Source of the DNA: Leptoclinus maculatus
Taxonomy: Eukaryota; Chordata; Actinopteri; Perciformes; Stichaeidae
DNA: 64,000 bases
Assembly (NCBI GenBank): GCA_032191485.1
Contig: JAVDOI010000009.1
Coordinates: forward strand, 25,257,843 to 25,321,842
Reading direction: 5' to 3'
Both the position numbers and the translations under genes were made by a program. The notes beneath the pieces are model-generated. The model saw only the letters and a program-made list of their open reading frames with translations, had not been told where the DNA came from and did not search any database. Positions 20,574 through 32,449 of the stretch are shown here, piece after piece. Position 1 is the stretch's first letter. Each line of letters begins with the position of its first letter.

Positions 20574-21780
20574 ATATTTTCTGTGTTTCTAACAACCAGC
20601 ATGAATAAAATAAATAAAGTAAAGACTGAACAACTCTTTCATTAGTAACTTTAGTTCTGCATGAAGATCAGATGATGAGATTACAGAGATTACAGAGATT
20701 ACACTGTGAACCTACCAGAGGAGAGAGGACCAGGAGATTTACATGAAACACATTCACTTAACAGAAGATAGGGAACAATTTACATTCAGAAATTCTTTGT
20801 AATTTTTACTCAGGAATTCTCAATTTAACTTTACTTACTAGTAAGAATTGTTTTTTATCCAAAATATTCAAGTACATGTTACTTGAGTATTTCTTCCTTA
20901 GACATAAAATGTACTCATCCTTTGATAGTAATCTTTACTCAGGATACCTTTGCATCTAATTACAAAACCAATCAATCAATTAGATGTTTCATGTTTATTT
21001 AACTAGCTTTACTTTACTTTTTCTTTTGAGGAATATGAAGTAATATTTACACAATATATCTTTTATCTACTACTCTACACAACTATTCAAATATGAACGT
21101 GTTTTATTTTTTAACCTGTGCTACTTGTATTTAATAACATTGTGTTAACATCAGGCTTCTACACAACATGAAACAACAGCTTCAGGTCTTCTCAGGTTCT
21201 TTAGGTCTGATGTTTGGTTTCATAGTGTCGTCGTACATTATACTCTTTCATCGCTGCAACACTTTCATTACAAATCAAACACACACTTCCTCTTGACTTC
21301 TATGAAGAAATATTCATGTTCCCACAATGTCTGAACTATTCTACACTCACTTGCTATCTTGCGTTTCTTTGATTCTGCCATTTTTGGTCATCTGTGGCTA
21401 AACCTCTCTTTGATTGCTCTTATTTAGTGGAGAAGCTGCCTTGTTCATGACAGTAGCTCCACCTAGTGGAGAAACTAAGAAGTACAATACAGTCAAGCAC
21501 AAGTTTCATGTGTCGAAACAAGATTCCATTAGATTTGGTCAGTAGTTTGGACTCCCCTGATGTAGTTAGTAGAGACAACGTGAGAGGATTTATATGAGAG
21601 GAAAGAAGAAGATGATACACAAATCTGTATTCATATTTTCTCAGAACTTTTCTTTTTTATTGTGAAATATTGGATAATTTAATCTCTTTGGACCTCAAAC
21701 GGTTATTTAATGAAACTATGACAGACGTTTAGAATAATGACTCTTTAGTGGAACAAATATCAACTCATAGACATCTGAAC

Positions 21781-22570
21781 TGTTCATTCCATGTCGACCC
21801 TGTAATGAGGCTTTAACCGGCTGTTAAAGAGAGTGATGATGATCAAGGAGCGACTAAATGAAAGCACAGATCAGACTTTATATTAAAATCATTTAATTTA
21901 AAACTTTACAAACAGTATTTCAAGGCAATACAAAAATACACATCCTGAAGTTCTTAATAAAGTGTGTTATGTACTTCCTTTTTAATAAACGATAAAGGCA
22001 CTTTTCTGGTCTTCCGACCTACCAAAGTGAGGCCACGCCCACACTACTCCGTCTCCATATTAAAACACACGTTTACACGTTTACACTGAGCGTCCACACG
22101 ACGCCGGATACGTTTGAAAACGCCGGGTTGTCTCTTTGCGTGGACGGTCGAAAACGGATAAGTTTGGAAACGATGACGTCGACACCCGCGTTCACCACTT
22201 GATTGGTTCTTAGCAGTCATGACGTGTCCTTCCCTGATTCGTCACAAGTCTATCACGTGAACGTTTCCCGGAAATCATAAACATCAACATCGATTACCGA
22301 TCCACTACCAGGTTAATTTAACACGAACAACTGATTACAGGTGTTGTCTTTACTAGCAGCTGTTGTTCAGGTAAAGTCTGCATTATTACGGAGGAAGCAG
22401 CTGTTAATGGAGCGATTAGTGAGCGTTGTTATCAACCCTACGGAGCGGACGTCTGAAGTCACGGTTAGCGTCTTTAGGGAGGGTGATGGAGTTTGTTGTC
22501 AAAACTAAGAGCCAATCAGCTGTTTGATATAAGAGTTCACATAAAAGCAACTTATATTAATTAAGTTGTT
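21781..22570. other. Interspersed-repeat stretch, no gene
   Basis: At 21781 the TRIM flank homology ends. About 22015-22260 carries the CGTTTACACTGAGCGTCC / AAAACGCCGG / GGACGGTCGAAAACGG phrases of a widespread fish DNA transposon. No coding sequence was seen. Confidence 0.45.
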
Positions 22571-22675
22571 AGGTAAGGGTTAAATGTCTTGCTCAAGGAC
22601 ACATCGACATGAGACTAGCGGAGCCGGGGATCGAACCGCCGATCCTCTGATTGAAGGACGACGCTGCTCTCCATT
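22571..22675 (-). mobile_element. CORE-SINE (MIR-like) fragment
   Basis: This is the same element as at 9521-9635, with minus-strand box B and the core phrase. It is followed by the unoccupied GGGGG target at 22844-22848. Confidence 0.6.
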
Positions 22676-24289
22676 TAGTCACAGTCAACCTAGAAGTCCA
22701 CTTCTTCAAATGGTTTTAATTTTTTCCTCTCGAAGGGAATAAATAGTCTCAAATGAAACATTTAAAATGAGGAGTGACAAAAGCACTTAAGTATCTGAGA
22801 CCTCTCTCTGACACCTGAAGAGGAGATTGTATCAGCGTATTTTGGGGGACATTGAAAGGCTTAGATTAGTTTTATAACCAGACAATACAATAGTCCTTCA
22901 TCAAACTTGTTGGATGGTTTTTCCAGATGAATGGTTCTCGTCATGAACCACCACCTCTGTCAATTCTTCTGCGGCGCTGTGAGGGTCTTCATCCCCCTCT
23001 GTTGGTCCGGTCGACATCTTCTTCTTCATTCCTCTGAACGTCTTCTTCATTCCTCTGAACATCTCCTTACAAATCTCTGTGAAAACATGGAAACCACTTT
23101 GAGACATTAAATTCATACAACTTAGGAAAGTCTGTGTATATTGTTAAGAATGTAGTTAGTAGAGACAACGTGAGAGGATTTATATGAGAGGAAAGAAGAA
23201 GATGATACACAAATCTGTATTTATATTTTCTCAGAACTTCACAGTAAAATGTTGGAGAGCAGTTTGTAACTTACTGAACATGTTCCACAGGATAGCAAGA
23301 CGATTTGCAGCAGCACCAATGACATCGACAATGTAAAGGACAGTTCTCCAGATATCAAAGACAACGACAGCCGCCCTCTTCACAGCACCTGAAGGAACAT
23401 CAGACAGAGGTGATGAGAACACCATGAGGCTTATTTAATATAGTTATTCATTCTGATAATTCATCTATAGGCTACTCCTCGTGATTAAACAACAAAACAT
23501 TTAGACACAACCTCCAGTCAGACTATCTTGTGTTCAAAGACGTCGTAGAATAAAGTGAATCAAAGTTTCCTAAAGAACAATTCAGAAAGACATTCACCAT
23601 GATCTTCTGACTCTGTTACTTCTTCCACTGCAGGTCCAGTTGTGCTGGAAACATCTGTCTTTGTCCCTTTTCCTTCTGATTCAAATGACACAAACACAGT
23701 TATTCATTATTTGCAGGTTCATTATATGAATCTTGAATCCTAAGCTGACCTATAGAGTATTAAACTGCTTACCAATGATGAGATGGACCTCACACGAGGC
23801 CTTCAGTTTTGGGACAAAGCATTCGTATGATCCGCTGTCTGACAGGTTGGCTGAGGAGATCTCGAGGGTCATGTTTCCTCTGCTCAGATCTTCATGATTG
23901 ATGGTGGTCCTGCCTCTGTATTGATCCACCACTGAATAAGGGTCGTCCCGTCCATGTCGATAGACGTAGACTAACTGCTTGTTGTCAACTCTCGTCCACT
24001 CCACCGTGTAACGAGACAAGTCGACCGGGGGATCCAGACCACTTTGAAAGCCTTTGTGATCGACACAAAAGTGTGATAAGAAAAGAGGACGTAGACTAAA
24101 TCAGAAAGACTTCAGTATGCCAACAATTCCACCTGATAGTAAAGTAGTGAAATAAAATAAATCTGCTAATTTAATTAATATTATCCAACCACACTGCTTT
24201 GAGTCTCCTGAAATGTTTCATACATTTTAACTATGAAGTTAAAACAACGAGTGACGCTGGAAAAAGACAGTATTAGAATGGATATCCCG

Positions 24290-24760
24290 AGTCCCTTTGT
24301 GGTCTCGGGGACCACAACATACACGTGCAGCGTTTAGCAGAAACACCTCTTTTTGACACTGCCGGTAATTGAGTCACGTGGTGTTGTGAATATCAGCTGT
24401 TCCGTAGTTTCGTTGGATGAATGGAAAGAGAGGGGGTGAGAGAGGGAGTCTTATTTTTTGCTGACCGCTATATTCACACTATTCACACTATTATCATTGT
24501 TTGACGCTGTTGATCGCTGTCGATTAAGTATTTTGAACATTTATGAGTGTGTGTTGTTCAGCACAAAGTTAGTTTGTTGTCTACAAATAAAACTACAAAA
24601 CTCAGCCACTGGATCCGTGAATAATTGACTGCCAGCGCGTCCGCAGGTTAGTCTCCACTACTCATCCTCTCGGTGACTAATTTTAAGTTGCCGATAGTCA
24701 CCTACAGACGAAGTCTATTAAATACTATACAGAGGAAGTATTACAGCAGTAAGTGTGGCT
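24290..24760. other. Unassigned segment inside the damaged receptor locus
   Basis: This segment is absent from the intact receptor, whose intron diverges after GACGCTGGAAAAAG. It includes GTGGTCTCGGGGACCAC, a near-perfect palindrome at about 24300-24316. No terminal repeats or genes were recognised. Confidence 0.35.
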
Positions 24761-25572
24761 CTGAGTAGCGGTATTCCTTCACAGAGGTCATACACAGTAC
24801 ACACGTGCGTTTCTCCTCAACGTTGTGCGCAGTTAAAGGCGTTTAGGGATTTGTAATTGTTCGATATGCCATATGACGAAATATATTATGTCCCTTCTCT
24901 TAAATATATGTGATCCTTACCGTTAACGTGCTATAGTTTTGAAATAGTGTATATTTTGGATTTGCACCTTGTTGACCACCAGTTTATTTATACCACTCGT
25001 TTCATTTCTGGCATTTAGTTTTTGCACCTTACTTGTATTATATTCTGTTTTATTTGTTATATATATTTGCACTCTCTCACTTATCTCACGGTACAAATAA
25101 AGTGTATCCTACTTATATATCGATAATGAGACTGTTGTAGACTGTAGACTTAAAGTTCACAAGGTGAGTATGAACGCGCTCTAAGACATAGTCCCGCCTC
25201 TCGAGCCCATGACGACATGAAGCAGTCCGCTCACCTGATGGTAACTGATGGTACTACATGCTGGAGACTAATAGAAACCATCAAATAGAAACCATCAAAC
25301 TTCCTTTTTTCTATTATAAATAAGTTGAATGGTATCTCTCTTTTTCCTATGATCACTTAAAACATTATTTAAAATTATTGTGAGGAGTTATTCATATTTA
25401 TCATTTAAAGGTAAACCGAGCAAAGTTATTAAACGGGAAGGTTATATATCTAAAAAGTCACCCTTTATGCTACTCTCTACCCTTTAAATTAAGGCTTTAA
25501 GATCAGTAACAGAATCGTCTTTATTGGCCAAGTATATTTAAATAAAAGTATTTAAATGTTAGCAAATTCGAC

Positions 25573-25650
25573 GGCCGGGCCGTGGCACACCGGGTTAAGC
25601 TGCTAGTCTTGTAACCGCAAGGATCGACGGTTCGATCCTTGGTTGCGACT
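25573..25650 (+). mobile_element. tRNA-like sequence, probable SINE head
   Basis: An A-box-like TGGCACACCGGG (25583-25594), an anticodon-loop-like CTTGTAA, and a perfect B box GGTTCGATCC (25629-25638) are correctly ordered. The T and acceptor stems do not pair well, so a functional tRNA is unlikely. The B box is embedded in an 8-bp stem, AAGGATCG with CGATCCTT. Confidence 0.45.
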
Positions 25651-25879
25651 TGTCTAGGTTGTCCCAGCAAATCACATTTCAAACAGAATATAATTTTAAA
25701 TAAATAAAACAGAACAATAATATAAACTTACCAGTAACTGCAAACAGAACAATACTCTGGAGAATTAAAAGTTTCACCTCCATGATCAACTCCATGCAGT
25801 GCTGATAAACTATAGTGCAAGTTAATTCACACAAACCGTTAATATCTGTACTTTCACACAAACCGTTAATATCTGTACT

Positions 25880-26300
25880 TTCGCCAGCGTCAGAAAAAGT
25901 GCTGGGCTCCAGCGTGAGCAGCTTGCTCTCGGAGACGGGGCTCCGGGGAACAGGATTCAGACCCTCGGAGGTGGCGGCGGCAGGAACTGGAGGTCGATGC
26001 GGCTCGGAGGCGGCAACGGCTGGAACTTGAGGTCTGGAACTGGAACCCGCTGCTGCTCCCCCAGCAGCGGCAGGAACTGGAGGTCGAAGCGGCTCGGAGG
26101 CGGCAACGGCAGGAACTGCAAGTCGAAGCGGCTCGGAGGCGGCGGCGGATAGCTGCGGCGCTGAGGAGGCAGGAACAGGAGCTCGCTGAAGCTGCAGGAA
26201 CTGGAGCTCCCTGCGGCTACGAGGCGGCAGCTCGATACGGAGTCGGGCGAACCGCTGACAGGACACGGGGAGCTGGAGTCGGTCGGACCGCCGACAGGAC
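25880..26300 (-). repeat. GC-rich variable repeat, Pro/Ala-coding on the minus strand
   Basis: Imperfect units of about 45 bp (GGCAGGAACTGGAGGTCGAA, GCGGCTCGGAGGCGGCAA) give a frame with ASEPLRPPVPA-like repeats. The frame runs into the receptor signal exon by chance. A 33-bp tandem duplication (ACACAAACCGTTAATATCTG) lies at its left edge. It is probably derived from the adjoining LTR element rather than a gene. Confidence 0.5.
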
Positions 26301-26551
26301 ACGGGAAGCTGAAGTCATCTGTGGCCCCGCTGAGACAGCGGCCGAAACTGGAACCGGCGACAGCGGCTGGAACTAGAGCCCGCTGCGGCTTGCCTCTGCC
26401 TCCTACGAGGGCAGTCCATCAGGTCACGGTTCGCCTTCTGGACACTCAGAGGCCCTCCCAAGGCCAGACGGGTTCCCGTACTGTTCATACCACTCAGGGA
26501 GACGGCACTCCAAACGGTGGTCTGCTGAGTCCATTTCGGGCCAGATCATTC

Positions 26552-27294
26552 TGTCACGGGGTGTGGAGGACTCAAATGCAGACCAGACCAGAAGTAGAGT
26601 GAAGCAGGTATTTAATGATACGTGAAAACAGAACAGAAAACTTACAGGAACATAACAGGGAATCCACGGACGAGACAAGAGACGAGGAGGGAAATCCAGC
26701 AGGACGAGGCAGGGTAGGCAGACGGGGGAAACCGGGAACAGGACGAGCCAAACGGGCGGACATGAAAATGATCTGTCAGTGAGTGTGTGTATGACTGGGG
26801 TGGCGGCTGGTCAATAGAGGGCGCTAGGGCGCCGCCCCCGCCCCCTTGAGCTACAAATAATAAATACAAATAATAATAATAATAAACTATACAAATTGTC
26901 AATATTTGTGTTTTTTAAATATGGAGTCACCCAGTAATATGTGTAAAATATGATATCTGCGGTAAATAGGGACTAGTCTCTACAGGCGAGCGCCAGCCGA
27001 GCACTGCTCCTCCAAGACTCGTTTGAGAGGAGAACTGAGAGGAGAAACTGCAGCTGAAAGAGCTGATCCCAGATCAGCCTGACCTCACAATCAGACAGCA
27101 GAATACCAGGAAAGGGAAGCAGTACATGCGAAGCTTCTCTAGCTGTACACCGGAAAGGTTTGGCTCGCTGGATGCAGTCATGATAATAACTTATTTAGCT
27201 TTTTAAAACAACGGGGACAGATCCAGCATGGACAGTTAGGGAGTGAATGATATGAAGCACCTGCCTGAGAAATGGATGTATAGTTATAAATAAA

Positions 27295-27335
<41 letters not shown>

Positions 27336-27789
27336 TTTATATTATACAGGATATTATTATATGATATATATATTATTATATTATACAGGATATTATTATA
27401 TGATATATATATATTATATTATACTGACTTGCCTGTGAGGGTGACTAAAATAAGATGTCCTGACGTGTTTGTCAAAGTGTTATTTACTGCTTTTTTTCGT
27501 GTTGGAATACATGTTAAATATTTAACTGCAAAGTAGTAATGCGTGTTTGATACCTTACTTTTTTTTGCATTAAATCATTCTGGGATGTTTGCTGAAATTG
27601 ATTGGATGTGGCACAGCCCTACCAAGAAACTTTTCCACCAGCCGCCACTGGTTTAAATAGTGATGCAGCAGAGTGAGCAGGTGAGAGTAATGAGCTGACG
27701 AGGTGGGTGTGACTGGCAGGTGCACTGAATAAACTGATTAGGTGAGTGAGACATGGAAAAAACAGGATCATGGTGGCAGAGCTGTGACA
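26552..27789 (-). mobile_element. LTR-like element interrupted by a hAT insertion
   Basis: The ends are TGTCACGGGGTG (26552) and CAGAGCTGTGACA (27789). Flanking bases do not form a target duplication, which fits an LTR with truncated internal sequence to its left (minus orientation). There a short frame reads MIWPEMDSADHRLE, gag-leader-like. The LTR is split by a hAT element at 26798-27650. Confidence 0.5.
26798..27650. mobile_element. Nested hAT-like element, reverse relative to 37112-38247
   Basis: The left end GTGGCGGCTGGTC and right end ACCAGCCGCCACTG match the termini of the intact copy at 37112-38247. Shared interiors include GAGGGCGCTAGGGCGCCG and CAGCCCTACCAAGAAA. A TA-rich microsatellite has expanded inside (27296-27420). 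No clear 8-bp duplication remains, and no transposase is encoded. Confidence 0.75.
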
Positions 27790-27882
27790 CTAATGGGAAA
27801 ACAAATTATAAAATAGCTATGACTTTGTGATTCTGTCTTGGCCAGCAGAGAAGGCATTGAAGGCCCTGACGGCCCACCACTG

Positions 27883-28651
<769 letters not shown>

Positions 28652-30474
28652 ATGAGGAAGAACGCGCTCCTCATCTTCACCTGTGTGACGTCATGGCCTT
28701 AGCCGGTAAATTCTATAGTGAACACCTTACTTTGGCTAAAAGCTAACGGTGGCTAATTTGAATGCGTTGAGTTAAAGCGTCATTAAAAGCACTTTATTTA
28801 GCTTTATTACATTGTTATAATGTTGTTGGCTAAAGCCGATGTGTTATCGATATTATAGCATTCATGGAGACGTTGTTAACAAATACTGACCAGTTTATAT
28901 CTTTGTTAAAAAGCTTTTTCTTTACCCAAAGTATCGCGTTAGTTAATGATAGCATTAGCACTAGCAAAGCCTAGCGTCCAAAACATGAACTCAGACTTTT
29001 TTACAAATCTGCATTATTATGTCGTTATTTCGGCATACGTTTTATACGTTTTATCCGTTTTTTGCGAATAATTTACCCCCAGAAATTAGCTTATTTTGGG
29101 GTTCCTACAACATAAATTCGCTTTGCTTTTGGAGGACACTGTTAAGAGGCTGTTTCAAAATAAGAGCTCTTGTAGTGTGTTACTGTGATGAACTTTGAAC
29201 TGTTTATGAGCCACTCTCAATTCAACACTGATGCCTCTATGATCCACATGAATACATATAAAATCAGACAGAATGAGATGGAGCAGCACGTTTAAACTGT
29301 GTAACAGTTTGAAGAGATGGTTGTCTTTTCACAAGTGTTCATGCTGTGTGAATGTCACGTGTTTCTCCAGGAGGGCATCATCTCAGTTGCCCGTCACTCA
29401 TCCAGGCATTCGAAGGGTCAATGGTCACTCTCCAAAGTCGTCTGCGTCCCGAGCTCAACTTGTCTCCGTATACGGTGGACGTGAGGAGACCTGACCTCCG
29501 TGCTGACGACAACGTCGTCCACAGCTATCGACACAGACGTGATGATTTTTATCCTCAGATGTTTCAGTACAAAGACAGGACGACTCTCAACCATGAAGAC
29601 CTGCTTTTAGGAATCGTGACGCTGCAGATCTCCTCAGTAAATCTGTCTGACGGTGGACCTTTCAGATTCTTTGTCCCAAAGATGAACCTCTTCTGTGTCA
29701 CCAACCTCACCGTTGGTAAGCACGCTCCGTTTAACACGGTTTCATTCAGATACTGAGAAAAAGAAAATCACCAAAAGATGCTCAGTATGAATTTTTTAAA
29801 TAAATATAAACATAGAAACAGAAGATATATTGTTTATTTATCTGTCTAGTGGAGATGCTGCTGAGTCTTATCAACTTAAAGTTATGTGGATTTTTTTAAA
29901 CGTGTTTCCTCAAACTTTCATTATTTTCTTTAACTCAATGTTTGTATGTTTTAACATTGACTCTCTCTGAGCTCAGTAGATTAAAACAAACACCAGTGTT
30001 GTCTGATATTACTACAATATATTTGATCCTGTGTTGTCAGGGTACTGACAACATTTTTGTATATTTTAACAGTATCCTAAGACCAACAGAACCAGACAAA
30101 GAGACATGTTTCCAGCACAACTGGACCTCCACTAGAAGAAGAACCAGAGACAGAAGATCATGGTGAATGTCTTTCTGAATTGTTCTTTAGGAAACTTTGA
30201 TTCACTTTATTCTACGACGTCTTTGAACACAAGATAGTCTGACTGGAGGTCGTGTGTGAATGTTTTGTTGTTTAATCACGAGGAGTAGCCTATAGATGAA
30301 TTATCAGAATGAATAACCATATTAAATAAACCTTTGAGCCTCATGGTGTTCTTATCAACTCTGTCTGATGTTCCTTCAGGTGCTGTCTTGTCTTGAAAAC
30401 TGTCCTTCCTGTTGTCGTTGTTCTTCTTGTTCTTCTTGTTGCTGCTCTTCTTCTGTGGAAATGTGGAGTGATCA
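28652..30474 (+). pseudogene. Degenerate plus-strand IgV receptor-like locus
   Basis: Exons: signal peptide 28652-28705 (MRKNALLIFTCVTSWP then a stop; one base short of phase 1); IgV-like 29371-29715 (acceptor TTTCTCCAG, donor GTAAGC); stalk 30090-30162; transmembrane 30380-30474 (KTVLPVVVVLLVLLVAALLL, donor GTAAGT). The IgV has lost both canonical cysteines (TLQSRL for LPCGL, FRFFVP for YKCFVP) and the core Trp, but keeps the outer pair (LSCP and NLFCVT). Compared with the minus-strand paralogs the stalk is 5 bp shorter and the transmembrane exon 25 bp shorter. These two shifts cancel, so the membrane helix is in frame with the IgV exon. No tail exon was found. It is probably a pseudogene, although the compensation is curious. 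Confidence 0.65.
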
Positions 30475-30543
30475 GTAAGTAACAAACTTCTGCTCTACAG
30501 CTTTTCATACATTGTTAGAATGTAACTATATCGTCTCATATTA

Positions 30544-30735
30544 GAGCCGGTAGGGTAAATAAAACCAGCTCCATCTCGCTTGTCGCTGTTGTCACACCTG
30601 ACTGACGCTTGCCACTCACTAGTCACTGACTAGTCAGTGACGTGCCACTGACGTGCCACTGACTTGCCACAGTCCTGACACCTGACTGACGCTTGCCACA
30701 GACTAGCCACTGCGGTGCCAGTGCCACAAGGAGGA
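30544..30735. repeat. Irregular GACTNGCCAC tandem motifs
   Basis: Repeated CTGACTGACGCTTGCCAC, GTGCCACTGAC and CACTGACTAGTCAGTG (a palindrome) form a scrambled short repeat just before the LINE. Confidence 0.6.
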
Positions 30736-30804
30736 TCTCGGCCTTGCTGCTTAGGCCTGTGTGAGTGAGGCGCTCCAACACCTCATCTTCTCCTAAAGAG
30801 AGAG

Positions 30805-31762
30805 ACTGATGTTGACCCACCTGAAGGACATCACAGGGCCCCTGCTGGACCCCCTGCAGTTTGCCTACCGGGCAAACAGGTCGGTGGATGATGCAGTCAA
30901 CATGGGACTGCACCACATGCTGCAACACCTCGACTCCCCAGGGTCATATGCAAGGGTTCTGTTTGTGGACGTCAGCTCAACACCATCATCCCGGAAATAC
31001 TTCAACCAAAACTCTCCCAGCTCACTGTGCAGCCTCCACCTGTCAGTGGATCACAAACTTCCTGACGGACAGGACGCAGCAGGTGAGGCTGGGAAAAATC
31101 ACATCCAGCACCCGGACTATCAGCACTGGCGCCCCCCAGGGATGTGTGCTCTCCCCACTGCACTTCTCCCTCTACACCAACGACTGCACCTCAGAGGACC
31201 CGTCTGTTAAACTCCTGAAGTTCGCAGACGACACAACGGTCATCGGCCTCATCAGGGACGGTGATGAGTCTGCGTACAGACGGGAGGTTGAACAGCTGGT
31301 CCTCTGGTGTGATCAGAACAAGCTCAGGGGAGGAGCTTGTTCGCCAGCTCAGGAAGTTCAACCTGCCTCAGGAGCTGCTGATTCTGTTCTACTCCACCAT
31401 CATCCAGTATGTTCTCTGTTCTTCCATCACTGTGTGGTTTGGATCGGCCACCAAACAGGACAGAAACAGACTACAGCGGACTGTCAGGTCTGCAGAGAGG
31501 ATCATTGGTTCCAGCCTGCCCTCCATCCTGGACTTGTTCACCTCCAGAGTCAGGAAACGGGCTGTAAAGATCACTGCAGACCCATCACACCCTGGACACG
31601 ACCTGTTCCACCTCCTCCCCTCTGGAGGGCGCTACAGAGCTCTGTACGCCAAAACCACCAGACACAGGAACAGCTTCTTTCTGCTGCCACTCTGATAAAC
31701 AATTAATCACACAGTCATACTGCACTACTACCTCTGTTTGTCATTGTTGTTGTAGGTTTATG

Positions 31763-31800
<38 letters not shown>

Positions 31801-31984
31801 ACATAGTCATTAAATGTTTATACTTACATCTGTTCTACTTTTTTTGTTGCCCTTGTTTATTTTTTACATTTTTCTTGTTTATTTGTAAACTTGTGTATGT
31901 ACGTTGAGACCAAAGTGAAAACTGGAGTCAAATTCCATGTATTTGTATCCGCATACATGGACAATAAAGCTGATTCTGATTCAA
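30805..31984 (+). mobile_element. Non-LTR retrotransposon fragment (Rex/CR1/L2-like)
   Basis: It extends further 5' than the 5374-6188 copy and includes QFAYRANRSVDDAV and LFVDVSS of the reverse transcriptase. WITNFLTDRTQQVRLG, FADDTTVIG and the C-terminal region follow. Several frameshifts are present. The tail is CAATAAAGCTGATTCTGATTC, preceded by a (TA)n run at 31765-31796. Both copies share the frame break after NKL. Confidence 0.8.
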
Positions 31985-31994
31985 AACCGTGACA

Positions 31995-32260
31995 GAGCTC
32001 TACAGTTCAGGAGACCGTACCAGGCAGGAAGGTGAAGAGTTGAATCACTCTCAACAATAGTTTAGTACTAAAAATGTGTTGACTGAGACCAAGAACACTA
32101 AGTTTCCTCAGAAGATGAAGTCGCTGTGAGCATCTCTTAAAAACATTCTCTGTACTTCCAGAGCAGCTCACCTGTTCAGAGGTATTTAAATGGTCAACAT
32201 GTTGTTCGTCAAGTGAAACTGTGTTTGGATGTTGTGACGATGCTTTTTCCAGTTGATCCA
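31995..32260 (-). mobile_element. Antisense LINE remnant
   Basis: Paralog of 6213-6464, carrying additional substitutions. Confidence 0.45.
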
Positions 32261-32449
32261 GGAGGCTTTTTAAATAGTTTATTTATCTTAAGAAGAAGCA
32301 GCATTTTAAGGAATATTTCATCTTTCACTTTATTCCAATTATTCAACATTAACACATCTGGAAATGCATGACTCAGACTAAACAGGAAGGAAGAAAATAA
32401 TGACGGACAAATGAAGAGGAGTAGAAGCATAAAGTTAAACAAAATGGAA

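Larger units (their letters stand above)
22901..25795 (-). pseudogene. IgV-type membrane receptor locus with IgV exon truncated
   Basis: Minus-strand exons in order: signal peptide 25732-25795 (MELIMEVKLLILQSIVLFAV; donor GTAAGT); IgV remnant 23773-24042 (SRYTVEWTRV, YRGRTTINHEDLSRG, SDSGSYECFVP; donor GTAAGC); acidic stalk 23598-23675; hydrophobic exon 23275-23388 (starts GAVKRAAVVVFDIWR); tail 22901-23076. All junctions are phase 1. Against the intact gene at 33292-36679, a deletion has fused GATCCAGACCA to CTTTGAAAGCC. It removed the IgV acceptor, the A and B strands and the first canonical cysteine. Splicing signal exon to stalk would stay in frame and give an IgV-less product of about 143 residues, so it is a pseudogene or a remodelled gene. 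The family looks butyrophilin/MOG-like; the exact family is not determined. Confidence 0.75.
20561..26675. repeat. Near-identical segmental duplication (partner 57886-64000)
   Basis: Every feature compared lies at a constant offset of 37,325 bp with no net indel over about 6.1 kb. Only isolated substitutions were noticed (for example CCAGGAGA versus CCACGAGA near 20731/58056). The partner runs off the right edge of the window. Confidence 0.95.

Noticed and set aside
20027..20608. Long overlapping frames (up to 311 residues elsewhere) as repeat proteins
   Set aside because: They are the 37-bp minisatellite read in three frames. There is no start context, splice context or conserved domain.
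25573..25650. Functional tRNA-Thr gene
   Set aside because: A and B boxes are present, but T-arm and acceptor stems do not pair convincingly. It fits a SINE head better.
25679..26302. 207-residue Pro/Ala-rich minus-strand protein
   Set aside because: It joins a GC-rich tandem repeat to the receptor signal exon and then intron. Splice signals support only the signal exon.
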